From positions 2,852,001-2,916,000 of the forward strand of contig OZ254962.1 of the NCBI GenBank assembly GCA_965276005.1: a stretch of 64,000 bases of DNA, read 5' to 3'. Below, in pieces: positions 44,196 through 53,253 of this stretch. The position numbers and the translations under genes were made by a program. Source of the stretch: G965232465 sp965276005. Lineage in GTDB: Bacteria > Pseudomonadota > Alphaproteobacteria > JAQWUY01. Numbering within the stretch: the stretch's first letter is position 1; each line of letters starts with the position of its first letter. The notes under the pieces were generated by a model that worked only from the letters and a program-made list of their open reading frames with translations, ran no database searches and was not told where the DNA came from.

Positions 44196-44891
44196 ATGTT
44201 AAGCGTGCATGTACTAACCCTGTTCCCAGATATGTTTCCCGGTGTGTTAGGGGCGTCTATCCCTGCCAAAGCCCGGGCAAACAACCTGTGGCAGCTACAC
44301 ACCGTACAGATACGGGATTTTGCTTATGACAAGCACGCAACTGTCGACGATGCCCCATTTGGCGGCGGTGCGGGTATGGTGATGCGCCCGGATGTGATCG
44401 ATAACGCTTTAAACAGTATCGACACGGTGGGTACCGTTGTCTGTACCAGCCCCCGGGGCAAAGTGTGGACTCACCACATGGCTCGAGCGTTTGCCCAGCT
44501 GTCTGAGATAACTTTTGTGTGTGGACGATACGAAGGTATCGATCAACGGGTTATCGACAAATGGGACATGCTTGAGGTCAGTGTCGGCGATTTTGTGCTG
44601 AGCGGTGGTGAACCGGCGGTACAAGTGATGCTCGATTCGGTTGTTCGCTTACTGCCGGGGGCGGTAGGCGATGCGGACTCTATCGTCGAGGAAAGTTTTG
44701 AGGACGGATTGTTGGAATATTCCCATTATACCCGTCCGCAACACTGGCAGGGATACACAGTTCCCGAAGTGCTACTGAGCGGACATCATGCAAACATTGC
44801 CAAGTGGCGACAATCCGAACGCACCCGCATTACCAAACACCGGCGTGCCGATTTATGGCACCGATATGAACACTATTCTAAGAAAGGATAA
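44196..44891 (+). CDS. trmD: tRNA (guanine37-N1)-methyltransferase
   Basis: 231 residues from the ATG at 44196. LTLFPDMFPG, DDAPFGGGAGMVM, CGRYEGIDQRV and VGDFVLSGGE form the knotted AdoMet site of TrmD. It methylates G37 next to the anticodon and prevents frameshifting. Confidence 0.97.
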   Translation: MLSVHVLTLFPDMFPGVLGASIPAKARANNLWQLHTVQIRDFAYDKHATVDDAPFGGGAGMVMRPDVIDNALNSIDTVGTVVCTSPRGKVWTHHMARAFAQLSEITFVCGRYEGIDQRVIDKWDMLEVSVGDFVLSGGEPAVQVMLDSVVRLLPGAVGDADSIVEESFEDGLLEYSHYTRPQHWQGYTVPEVLLSGHHANIAKWRQSERTRITKHRRADLWHRYEHYSKKG

Positions 44892-44895
44892 AACA

Positions 44896-45318
44896 ATGAA
44901 TACTATCATGCAACACCTAGAACAAGCAGAAATTGCCCGGGTAACAGAGGGCAAAAACATTCCCGCATTCAAAGCCGGCGACAATGTCAAAGTACATGTA
45001 CGGATTACCGAAGGCACCACCACCCGGGTACAGGCGTTCGAAGGCGTCGTCATCGCCCGCCGTAACGCCGGGCTGCACAGCAGCTTTACCGTCCGTAAAC
45101 TGTCTTCTGGCGAGGGGGTGGAAAAAGTGTTTCCTCTGTATTCCCCCCGCATAGAAAAAATCGAAGTGGTACGGTATGGCAAAGTCAGACGGGCAAAGCT
45201 GTACTACTTGCGAGGACGCACAGGCAAAGCGGCACGGATTACCGAAGAACGCATTGGCAAACGGGAAGCACAGCTGGCAAAAATGGCAGAAGCAGCCAAA
45301 AAAGCCAACACCGTTTAG
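44896..45318 (+). CDS. rplS: 50S ribosomal protein L19
   Basis: 140 residues from the ATG at 44896 (AAGGATAAAACA upstream). FKAGDNVKVHVRITEG, GVVIARRNAGLHSSFTVRK and SPRIEKIEVVRYGKVRRAKLYYLRG are the L19 core motifs. It sits at the 30S-50S interface. Confidence 0.97.
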   Translation: MNTIMQHLEQAEIARVTEGKNIPAFKAGDNVKVHVRITEGTTTRVQAFEGVVIARRNAGLHSSFTVRKLSSGEGVEKVFPLYSPRIEKIEVVRYGKVRRAKLYYLRGRTGKAARITEERIGKREAQLAKMAEAAKKANTV

Positions 45319-45442
45319 TACAAGTGGTATAGTCTATATTGCAACAATAGACATCGCACAGGTGCAAAGTAGGCTGTCGATAGGGGGCTGCGGGTGTTCT
45401 GTGTGGGTAAAAAACGGCGATAACAGAAAAGCAAGCTTCTAC

Positions 45443-45473
45443 TTGACACCATACAATATACATGGTATATTGT
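45443..45473 (+). promoter_or_regulatory. Promoter and operator of the YoeB-type toxin-antitoxin pair
   Basis: TTGACA (45443-45448), 17-nt spacer, TATATT (45466-45471). A perfect palindrome ACAATATAC-ATG-GTATATTGT (45453-45473) covers the -10, the classic position for autorepression by an antitoxin-toxin complex. Confidence 0.65.
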
Positions 45474-45538
45474 GTCTAATGAAGGCAGATGGGCTGCTTT
45501 TGAAACGCCCGGAATGGGCATAAATAGAGGTTTTTACA

Positions 45539-45766
45539 ATGAAACATGAGGGTATTGCATTACACCGCACGGGGGGGGTGCGTGATTTCGCAGATGTAGG
45601 CACTAGCACTTTTAACAGTGCTGGGGTGTTGGGCAATGGGGGTGCGGAAACGGCAATGGACGCAACCGAATACCTAATGTCCTGCCCCGAAACTATGGCG
45701 GACATTCGCAAGAGTCGACAGGAAGCAAAACAGGGTAAAGTACACAAATTTACCGATCATCTGTAA
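45539..45766 (+). CDS. Antitoxin with YefM-like C-terminus
   Basis: 75 residues. The last ~35 residues (MDATEYLMSCPETMADIRKSRQEAKQGKVHKF) match the C-terminal toxin-binding part of YefM/Phd-type antitoxins. The first ~40 residues do not look like the usual Phd/YefM DNA-binding fold, and a G8 run (45571-45578) lies in that part. Either it is a divergent antitoxin or its N-terminus has been rebuilt. The stop overlaps the toxin start by one base. Confidence 0.65.
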   Translation: MKHEGIALHRTGGVRDFADVGTSTFNSAGVLGNGGAETAMDATEYLMSCPETMADIRKSRQEAKQGKVHKFTDHL

Positions 45767-46029
45767 TGTATGACATTGAGTTTACCGATACGGGTTTATC
45801 CCATTATAAATATTGGCAGAAACATAATCCTAAGATAGCCGAAAGAATTATAAAACTATTGCAGCAGTGTTGCCAGAGCCCATATGAGGGCATCGGAAAA
45901 CCAGAACCGTTAAAATATGAACTATCCGGTTTGTGGTCTAGACGCATAGACAGACGACACCGGTTGGTGTATGAGATTGTCGATACTGTCGTACTGGTAC
46001 ACGCCTGCCGTTACCATTATAAGGGATAG
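45766..46029 (+). CDS. YoeB/Txe-type ribosome-dependent mRNA interferase
   Basis: 87 residues, family length. EFTDTGLSHYKYWQKHNPKIAERI, GKPEPLKYELSGLWSRRIDRRHRLVYE and the end HACRYHY carry the YoeB active-site residues (Glu, Arg, His and C-terminal Tyr). It cuts mRNA in the ribosomal A site when free of antitoxin. It sits between rplS and leuC, an unusual place for a mobile pair. Confidence 0.88.
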   Translation: MYDIEFTDTGLSHYKYWQKHNPKIAERIIKLLQQCCQSPYEGIGKPEPLKYELSGLWSRRIDRRHRLVYEIVDTVVLVHACRYHYKG

Positions 46030-46169
46030 TTTGCCACATGGTTAAGCGGGTGTGGTTCTTACCCATCGATAAAGAGTCGTTGTTTTTTGTTGCATTTTGT
46101 TTAAGATGTGGTTTATAATCACAACAGAAAAATACATTTATTAGTACATTCGTTTCTGTGGGTATAAAC

Positions 46170-47588
46170 ATGACTGCTGAGCCAAAGACATTGTTCGATA
46201 AAATTTGGGATTACCATTGTGTTAAGGTTTTGCCTGATGGTACGGCTATTTTGTATATCGATCGCCATCTGGTGCATGAGGTGACTTCGCCGCAGGCGTT
46301 CGAGGGGTTACGCATGGCAAACCGCCATTTGCGGCGGGTCGATAAGACTTTGGCGACCCCCGACCACAATGTGCCGACTCTCAACCGCCATCAGGGTATT
46401 GCCGATGAAAATTCCCGTATTCAAGTGGAAACCTTACGCCAAAATACACAACAATTTGGCGTGCGGTTGTTCGACATGGACGACAGCCGTCAAGGCATTG
46501 TCCATGTGGTGGGACCCGAACAAGGGTTTTCTTTACCCGGTATGACTTTGGTATGTGGCGACAGCCACACTTCGACACATGGGGCGTTTGGAGCGTTGGC
46601 GTTTGGTATTGGTACTTCGGAAGTCGAACATGTGATGGCGACCCAAACCCTGTTGCAAAAGCCGGCAAAAAACATGCGTATTACCGTCGACGGACATGTG
46701 CGTAAGGGTATCACCGCCAAAGATATTATCTTGAGCATTATTGGCAAAATTGGCACGGGGGGTGGTACGGGCTGTGTCATTGAGTACGCTGGTACGGCTA
46801 TTCGGTCGCTGTCTATGGAAGCCCGAATGACTGTGTGCAATATGAGTATCGAGGCGGGGGCAAGGGCGGGCTTAATCGCCCCAGATGAAACCACTTTTGC
46901 CTACATCAAAGGCAGACCTATGGCACCACAAGGGGACATGTTCGAGCGGGCGGTTGCCCATTGGCGGACTTTGTATACGGATGCGGCGGCGGTGTTTGAT
47001 AACGAGGTGTATATCCACACGGACGATATTGACCTTATGACCACTTGGGGGACTTCGCCACAGGATACGGTTCCTATCAGTGGCATCGTACCATACCCCG
47101 ATGACGCCACCGATGAAAACACAAAAAACCACATGCTACGGGCGTTGGCGTATATGGGGTTACAAGCGGGCATGCCCATATCAGAAATTGCCCTCGATAA
47201 AGTGTTTATCGGCTCGTGTACCAACTCCCGTATCGAGGATTTACGCACGGTGGCACAGGTTGCCATCGGGCGAAAAGTTGCCGATGGGGTGCATGCGATT
47301 GTGGTACCCGGTTCGGGCTTGGTAAAAATGCAGGCAGAGGCGGAAGGTATTGACAAGGTATTGGTGAACGCTGGTTTTGATTGGCGACAGCCGGGCTGTT
47401 CTATGTGTCTTGCCATGAATGCGGATCGGTTGCAACCGGGGGAACGCTGTGCGTCCACTTCGAACCGCAACTTCGAAGGGCGACAAGGACGGGGGGGACG
47501 CACGCACCTTGTATCGCCTGCGGTAGCGGCGGCATCGGCAATCACCGGACGGATAACCGACTATCGCCACTTGGTCGACGGAGGATAA
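46170..47588 (+). CDS. leuC: 3-isopropylmalate dehydratase large subunit
   Basis: 472 residues from the ATG at 46170; an in-frame GTG four codons earlier is less likely. VCGDSHTSTHGAFGALAFGIGTSEVEHV and the iron-sulfur cluster cysteines in IGSCTNSR and PGCSMCLAMN are diagnostic. With LeuD it isomerises 2- to 3-isopropylmalate in leucine synthesis. Confidence 0.97.
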   Translation: MTAEPKTLFDKIWDYHCVKVLPDGTAILYIDRHLVHEVTSPQAFEGLRMANRHLRRVDKTLATPDHNVPTLNRHQGIADENSRIQVETLRQNTQQFGVRLFDMDDSRQGIVHVVGPEQGFSLPGMTLVCGDSHTSTHGAFGALAFGIGTSEVEHVMATQTLLQKPAKNMRITVDGHVRKGITAKDIILSIIGKIGTGGGTGCVIEYAGTAIRSLSMEARMTVCNMSIEAGARAGLIAPDETTFAYIKGRPMAPQGDMFERAVAHWRTLYTDAAAVFDNEVYIHTDDIDLMTTWGTSPQDTVPISGIVPYPDDATDENTKNHMLRALAYMGLQAGMPISEIALDKVFIGSCTNSRIEDLRTVAQVAIGRKVADGVHAIVVPGSGLVKMQAEAEGIDKVLVNAGFDWRQPGCSMCLAMNADRLQPGERCASTSNRNFEGRQGRGGRTHLVSPAVAAASAITGRITDYRHLVDGG

Positions 47589-47589
47589 C

Positions 47590-48192
47590 TTGGACAAATT
47601 TACCAAACTAACCGGGATTTGTGCCCCGATGGATAGTATCAATATCGACACGGATATGATTTTACCCAAACAGTATTTAAAAGTCATCACCCGTACCGGG
47701 CTGGGGGTGCATGCGTTTGAAGACATCCGTTATGACGAAGACGGTAAGGAAATGCCCGATTTTATTTTAAACCACCCCCATTATCGCAACGCCCAAATTC
47801 TGATTGCCGGCGATAATTTTGGCTGTGGGTCGTCCCGTGAACACGCCCCATGGGCATTGGCAGATTTTGGCATTAGGTGTGTCATTTCCACATCTATTGC
47901 CGATATTTTTTACAACAACTGTTTTAACAACGGCATGTGTCCGATTGTGTTATCGCCCGATCAGCATCGGGAAATTATGGATTTGGTAAAACATGTGGAT
48001 GCCTCAGAAATCACCGTCGATTTACACCGTAAAACCATCGTAGCCGGCAATAAAATATACCCGTTCCAGATGGACGATGCTTTGCGAAATCGCTTGTTAA
48101 ATGGATTAGACCACATTGGTATAACCCTAGAACACGAAGACGACATTGCCAAGTGGGAGGCGAAGGACGCTTTAAACCGCCCGTGGGCTTAA
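47590..48192 (+). CDS. leuD: 3-isopropylmalate dehydratase small subunit
   Basis: 200 residues with a TTG start at 47590, supported by a strong GGAGG five bases upstream. DSINIDTDMILPKQYLK and FGCGSSREHAPWAL are LeuD signatures. It begins one base after the leuC stop and forms the heterodimer with LeuC. Confidence 0.95.
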   Translation: MDKFTKLTGICAPMDSINIDTDMILPKQYLKVITRTGLGVHAFEDIRYDEDGKEMPDFILNHPHYRNAQILIAGDNFGCGSSREHAPWALADFGIRCVISTSIADIFYNNCFNNGMCPIVLSPDQHREIMDLVKHVDASEITVDLHRKTIVAGNKIYPFQMDDALRNRLLNGLDHIGITLEHEDDIAKWEAKDALNRPWA

Positions 48193-48245
48193 GTGAATCT
48201 TGCAATACAGCCCCCACAATCATTTTATAACAATGGAGAAACAGT

Positions 48246-48614
48246 ATGACATACGATACCAACAACATATTTGCAAAAATTTTACGGGGGGAAATTCCCA
48301 ATACCACTGTATACGAAGATGATTTTGTCCTCGCCTTTTACGACATCAGCCCCGCCCGCAAAGTCCACGCACTGGTTATCCCCAAGGGGGCATACACGGA
48401 TTACACGGACTTTATCGACAACGCCACAGCCGATGAAATCATCGGTTTTCACAACGGGGTGATAAAAACCATTGATATATTAGGGATACGAGAAAAGGGA
48501 TACCGTATCATCAGCAACACAGGACAACATGGACAACAAGAAGTCCCGCACCTGCATTACCACATACTAGGCGGTGAATGCGTAGGGGTGTTGGTTATGG
48601 CTAAGCCAGCATAA
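48246..48614 (+). CDS. HIT family nucleotide hydrolase (HinT-like)
   Basis: 122 residues. NIFAKILRGEIPNTTVYEDD is the HinT start and VPHLHYHILGG holds the HxHxH catalytic triad. Such enzymes split purine nucleoside phosphoramidates. A GGAG-containing site precedes the ATG. Confidence 0.93.
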   Translation: MTYDTNNIFAKILRGEIPNTTVYEDDFVLAFYDISPARKVHALVIPKGAYTDYTDFIDNATADEIIGFHNGVIKTIDILGIREKGYRIISNTGQHGQQEVPHLHYHILGGECVGVLVMAKPA

Positions 48615-48745
48615 AAGGATCGTAAACACCTATTTATACCCTCCGAAATAGAAATTTATAAAAATGTTTTCATTTCGTCATTTTTTTGTTACCATATAGG
48701 CGGTTAGCACAAAACAACAGGTAATATAAAATAGAGAGGAATAAG

Positions 48746-49885
48746 ATGTTTTTTAATACGCAGTATCCCATGTTGTCTGACTTAAAGAAAAAGTCGCAAC
48801 GGCGTATTCCCGGCTTTGCTTATGAATATATGATTGGCGGGTGTTTGGACGAGGTGGGGCTGGCGGATAATGCCGCCGATTTAAAACGGGTGAAATTGAA
48901 ACAGCGGTTTTTACGAGAAACGGTAACGCCGGATATATCGGCTGAGTTGTGCGGTATTAAGTACGATGCCCCGATTGGCATTGCCCCCATTGGCTTACAG
49001 GGTTTAATTTGGCCAAACGCTCCGATTATATTGTCGCAAGCGGCGGCAAAGTACAATGTGCCTTATGTATTGTCCACCGTATCGACCGCATCCATCGAAC
49101 AGGTGGCAAAGGCATCAGACGGGCAAGCGTTATTTCAGCTGTACAACCCGGCGGAGGCGGATATGAGGCGGGATATTTTAAAACGGGCGAAACACGCCGG
49201 CTATCGGGCGTTGTTTGTAACCGTTGATGTGGCGTCTTTTGGCTATCGCCCCCGGGATATTCGTAACGGGTTGGGCATGCCGCCGAAGATGAGTCTCAAA
49301 AACATCATCAGTATGATGACCTGTCCCACATGGGGCGTAAAAATGCTACTAGCGGGGGGCGTGCCCACATTTGCCACTTTAAAACCTTATATGGACGGGG
49401 GCAGTATGGGACAATTGTCGGCTTTTATGAACGCAAAAATGACCGGCGTTGTCAATATGGAGGATTTAAAACAGATCCGTGACCAATGGCAAGCACCGAT
49501 TATCCTAAAAGGCGTTATGGACGCCGCTGATGTGGAAAAAGGTATCGAAATAGGTGTCGACGGCATATTGGTATCGAATCACGGGGCAAGACAGCTGGAC
49601 GGCGGCGAATCGTCCATATCCGTACTGCCAGACTTGGTAAAAACATACGGCAACAGGGTAGCGTTCAGCTTCGACAGCGGTATCGAGTCCGGATCCGATA
49701 TTGCCTGTGCCATTGCATCGGGGGCAAAATTCACCTTTGCCGGGCGGGCGTTTATGCACGGCTTGGGGGCATTAGGCACACAAGGGGGCGAACACACCAT
49801 CGAAATGTTGACCCGCCAACTGGAGCAAACTATGACCCAAATGGGGGCGAAAAAAATAGCCGACCTGCCCGATTATTTGGCATAA
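48746..49885 (+). CDS. FMN-dependent alpha-hydroxy-acid dehydrogenase
   Basis: 379 residues, family length. VLSTVSTASIEQVA, VTVDVASFGYRPRDIRNGL, ILKGVMDAADVEKG and ILVSNHGARQLDGGESS (catalytic His and Arg) are the LldD/glycolate oxidase blocks; FAGRAFMHGLGALG binds the FMN phosphate. The likely substrate is L-lactate or a related 2-hydroxy acid; the exact acid cannot be told. Confidence 0.92.
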   Translation: MFFNTQYPMLSDLKKKSQRRIPGFAYEYMIGGCLDEVGLADNAADLKRVKLKQRFLRETVTPDISAELCGIKYDAPIGIAPIGLQGLIWPNAPIILSQAAAKYNVPYVLSTVSTASIEQVAKASDGQALFQLYNPAEADMRRDILKRAKHAGYRALFVTVDVASFGYRPRDIRNGLGMPPKMSLKNIISMMTCPTWGVKMLLAGGVPTFATLKPYMDGGSMGQLSAFMNAKMTGVVNMEDLKQIRDQWQAPIILKGVMDAADVEKGIEIGVDGILVSNHGARQLDGGESSISVLPDLVKTYGNRVAFSFDSGIESGSDIACAIASGAKFTFAGRAFMHGLGALGTQGGEHTIEMLTRQLEQTMTQMGAKKIADLPDYLA

Positions 49886-49993
49886 TCTTTCGGTTTTCAC
49901 ATGGTGCCACACAGGGGTATGTATGCGAATACCTATGTCGTGAATGGTTTAAAGGTGGACTCGTAAGCTTCCTGTGTGTGCCACATGGATAAA

Positions 49994-50019
49994 AAAGGAG
50001 GCTATAAAAAGCCCCCTTT
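49994..50019. terminator. Bidirectional terminator
   Basis: AAAGGAGGC (49994-50002) pairs with GCCCCCTTT (50011-50019) with one mismatch, flanked by A and T runs, between the converging hydroxy-acid dehydrogenase and adhesin genes. An 8-bp inverted repeat CACACAGG/CCTGTGTG lies just before it (49908 and 49971). Confidence 0.55.
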
Positions 50020-50057
50020 CGATTTTATATATATGGGTTAATATATGAGATGAAATA

Positions 50058-52673
50058 TTAGTTGCTTGATGTTACTAAGTATATCTTTTGATCAAAGGCA
50101 TTGTATTTTTTGTCCCCTGATACTTGCATTCGCAATATGAGAGCTTTGCTGCCGTGTGAGCCTCCGTCTGCTGTCTTTTTGAGCCAGATTGCGTTTTTTG
50201 CTCGTAATCCTGTTTGTATCCGTGATATAACCTGAGATTCATTTCCTGTTATTCGGCTGGCACCTATGAAGGCTTGTATATTTTCAGTTGCAGTTTCGTC
50301 AATAACGGCGGGGGTTGTCCCGCTAATGCTTTCACCGGTTACACGGGTTACGGTCAATTTAGTTAGGTTAAAATCTAAGGAGCCGCCCATTATATGAAGA
50401 GCACTATTTGCATTTACCTCCATTCTTCTGCCCGAACCTGATGCGGGCAGCCGCAGCCCTAACGCCGCTGATGCGGAGGTATAGTTGCTCTTTACGGTTA
50501 GAGGGTAATCATGCTTGTTGATTGTAAAGTCCGCTAATGCCACGCTGCCGCTGTATTTGGTATCACTGTTTTTTGCGGTTAGGGTGATAATCACTTTACC
50601 TCCGGACTCGGCACCTTTTATTTTGCCATCGTTATCTATTGTAATGGTACCGTCAGGCTCATCACCTGATTTTTTCGCCACTGTCCAGTCGAAAGTATTG
50701 ACGGCACCGCCCCCCGGTAAGTTGGCATAGGACATGTTAAACTTGGTGGCTGTACTTGATTTCCACTTGCCGTCTTCGCCACTTGCCAACGATATGGTCG
50801 GTTTTGTTACATCGCTGCTGAGAACTTGTTTTTGTACGGTGATATTTTCATAATCTACCAGCTGTGGCACTTCGCCTTTGGCTGCACGGACAATTTTTAC
50901 CAATAAAGTACCGCTTCGCAAAAGATTCGTCCCGGTGATAGCCCCGGTTTGCGAATGGATGGGGCTGGTGTTGAAAATGCCAGAAGTTGTTTGGGTTTTA
51001 CCGCTGCCATCGTCCCCACCGGGTGCAACAATCGAGAATGTAAAGTCGCCACTTGCACCCGTTGTAAAGGTTTCACCGCCATCAGAGGTATTTAACTTAT
51101 AATCTACACTAAACGCTTTACCCCATTTGCCCGATAAGCCCGATCGGCTGGCACTGCTCATTTGACCTGTTGTATACAGTTCAAAGTCTTTGCTCACATC
51201 TCCATATTCGGAGTGTGAAAACACAACGGTAATTGTAGTACCGCCACTAATTGCCGATTTTATGGTTAAACTCTTTCCGTCTGCAGCAATAGTCAATTTA
51301 GAACTATCACTAGCACTATCCTTGTGGGTTATGCTCTTAAGTGTCCATTCGGATTTTTGGCTTTGGTCGCCGCTGACCGATAATTTGGCAAGTATATCTT
51401 GGGTGCTGACGGCTTTATCCCCTGAAGTGTATGGTACAGAAAGATCCGCCATAGTCAAGTCACTTTCGTCAAAAAGACTATCGGTTTTAACAAATACTTC
51501 TTGTGCTTTATAGCCGCTGGCTGTGTAGGTGAGTTTTAACACCGCTACCTCCGCATCTGCCTTGTCTTCTAAAATATTGTTATAGGTAACCTCTCCAATT
51601 GCCACATCGGCGGTGTCGTCTTTGTTTCTAAATTGGAAGTCTGCACCCTCTGTACCCGTATCAATGGCTGCTGTAACCGTTGGCGTAACCCCATCAGGCA
51701 GATTTACAAACGATATTATATCGTATTTGTTGTTGTTCGACAATTGAAAAGCGGTATCTTTTGTTGTTCCATCGCCGGATCGAATCGTTTTACCTCCTTT
51801 GGAACTTATCGACGAACGCCCAGCAATCGGTACAGGCTGCATTGTTTCGACTTCAGCGGTCTTGACTTCGTAGCTCCGCTCGACCTTGTCGTAGCGTTTG
51901 TCCCATGCGGTGCCGCTGCTGTTTTGTTGCCTAGTATTCGTCGTACCAAAGGCAAATTTAAAGCCAGCGTATACATTGGTTTGTGCCGATGATGATTTCG
52001 GTTTGTCATATTCGCCCCGAATCGTTATGATACTGTTCGGTTTAAATTCTAAAATCAGCTTATTCCCCTGTTCGACCTTGTCGGCAACCCCATCAAATTT
52101 ATAGGTGTTTAAACCGATATTCAGGGTATCTGTAAGGTTGCCTTTGGCGGTCATGTCGAAGCCTTTCATAACCTTTCGCCCTAAAATAACCGCACTGCCC
52201 ATAGGACGATACATATTTGCCGATAGATCGAATGCCCCAGTTTTCAATTCCAGACCAAGCGATAAGCGTTTATAGGCTTTACTGCCGAATGTATAAAACT
52301 TGCCGGCACCGTCTTTGCTGTCGATAAATATATTTACCCCTATAAGAGTTGTTCTGGCATCATTGATAGCGTTACGGGTGCCAAAGCCAATATTAAAAGT
52401 ATTTTCCGCTCCCTTGCGGCGTAAGGAGGTTTGTAGGTACCGGACGGCACTCTTGTTTTCCCGCAACACCTTAAAGGCGGTTAAATCATAACTGAGTTTT
52501 TTGTTTGTATAGCCAAAGCCGCCCTCGAGCCATTGAAAGATACCTTTTTTGTTTACCGAATCGACCAATACATCGCCGCTGCGACTTACCACTGTATCCG
52601 TGTCGTTGGTTAATATAGGGGTTGCCCATGTAAGTACAACCGCACTTGTACCGATAAGAAATATTTTTTTCAT
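50058..52673 (-). CDS. Intimin/invasin-like inverse autotransporter adhesin
   Basis: 871 residues. A signal peptide (MKKIFLIGTSAVVLTWATP) is followed by an inverse-autotransporter beta-barrel (about 40-260: WLEGGFGYTNKKLSYDLTAFK, GFGTRNAINDARTTLIGVNIFID, ...GLELKTGAFDLSANMYRPM). The rest is a chain of beta-rich, Thr/Ser/Gly-rich Ig-like domains ending with KIYLVTSSN. The barrel would thread the passenger to the cell surface without proteolysis. No LysM domain is evident. Its promoter carries an A13 tract in the -35/-10 spacer, so surface display is probably phase-variable. Confidence 0.85.
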   Translation of the reverse strand: MKKIFLIGTSAVVLTWATPILTNDTDTVVSRSGDVLVDSVNKKGIFQWLEGGFGYTNKKLSYDLTAFKVLRENKSAVRYLQTSLRRKGAENTFNIGFGTRNAINDARTTLIGVNIFIDSKDGAGKFYTFGSKAYKRLSLGLELKTGAFDLSANMYRPMGSAVILGRKVMKGFDMTAKGNLTDTLNIGLNTYKFDGVADKVEQGNKLILEFKPNSIITIRGEYDKPKSSSAQTNVYAGFKFAFGTTNTRQQNSSGTAWDKRYDKVERSYEVKTAEVETMQPVPIAGRSSISSKGGKTIRSGDGTTKDTAFQLSNNNKYDIISFVNLPDGVTPTVTAAIDTGTEGADFQFRNKDDTADVAIGEVTYNNILEDKADAEVAVLKLTYTASGYKAQEVFVKTDSLFDESDLTMADLSVPYTSGDKAVSTQDILAKLSVSGDQSQKSEWTLKSITHKDSASDSSKLTIAADGKSLTIKSAISGGTTITVVFSHSEYGDVSKDFELYTTGQMSSASRSGLSGKWGKAFSVDYKLNTSDGGETFTTGASGDFTFSIVAPGGDDGSGKTQTTSGIFNTSPIHSQTGAITGTNLLRSGTLLVKIVRAAKGEVPQLVDYENITVQKQVLSSDVTKPTISLASGEDGKWKSSTATKFNMSYANLPGGGAVNTFDWTVAKKSGDEPDGTITIDNDGKIKGAESGGKVIITLTAKNSDTKYSGSVALADFTINKHDYPLTVKSNYTSASAALGLRLPASGSGRRMEVNANSALHIMGGSLDFNLTKLTVTRVTGESISGTTPAVIDETATENIQAFIGASRITGNESQVISRIQTGLRAKNAIWLKKTADGGSHGSKALILRMQVSGDKKYNAFDQKIYLVTSSN

Positions 52674-52729
52674 TGTGTTAAACCTTTTTTACTTTGTTAA
52701 AACCATGTGTTTAAAACACGCACCCTATG

Positions 52730-52759
52730 AGTATAAATTTTTTTTTTTTTCCATGTCAA
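52730..52759 (-). promoter_or_regulatory. Adhesin promoter with A13 tract in the spacer
   Basis: On the minus strand TTGACA (52759-52754), an 18-nt spacer made of TGG, 13 A and TT, then TATACT (52735-52730). The transcript would start ~50 nt before the ATG. One A fewer gives the optimal 17-nt spacing. Confidence 0.65.
52738..52750 (-). repeat. A13 homopolymer in the adhesin promoter
   Basis: Thirteen A on the adhesin strand (T on the plus strand), wholly between the -35 and -10 hexamers. Confidence 0.75.
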
Positions 52760-52875
52760 GGGTTTTTTTTCGATATTTTGTATTTTTTATTTCAAGGCGT
52801 TATAACAGGTTTACAGCACAAAAAAAACGCCCATATAGGGCGTTTATAGTGTGATTTTCAAACGATGATATTATA

Positions 52876-53211
52876 TCATATACGACCCACTTCCCCGTAC
52901 ATCCCTGAGGCTTCGATTAAGGCTTTGGTATAGGGGGTTTTGGGGGTGGTAAATATGTGTTGTGTGGTGCCTTGTTCGACAATGTTGCCGTTTTGCATAA
53001 CGATAATGCGATCGGACATGGATTTTACTACGGATAAATCGTGGCTGATAAACAAATATGTCAAGTTGTATTTACCTTGTAACGCTAACAACAGGTCGAC
53101 CACTTGCCCCTGTATGCTGCGATCCAGTGCCGAAGTCGGTTCGTCTAGTAGCAAAAATTTAGGGCGTAAGATGATCGCCCGGGCAATGGTGCAACGCAGA
53201 GTATAAAACAA
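52876..53211 (-). pseudogene. C-terminal fragment of a peptide ABC transporter ATPase
   Basis: About 105 residues starting inside the signature region (TIARAIILRPKFLLLDEPTSALD) and continuing through FISHDLSVVKSMSDRIIVM to the oligopeptide-transporter C-terminus (TPYTKALIEA). Walker A and the N-terminal two thirds are missing. The break near 53195-53205 coincides with the truncated 5' end of the divergent rep gene, so one rearrangement cut both. Confidence 0.8.
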
Positions 53212-53253
53212 CGGGCGTATTGGGCTGCTAAGCGGCGGTTTAATCCGAAATTG

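Noticed and set aside
49908..49978. Small RNA from the CACACAGG/CCTGTGTG inverted repeat
   Set aside because: The loop is over 50 nt, the arms are only 8 bp, and there is no promoter close by.
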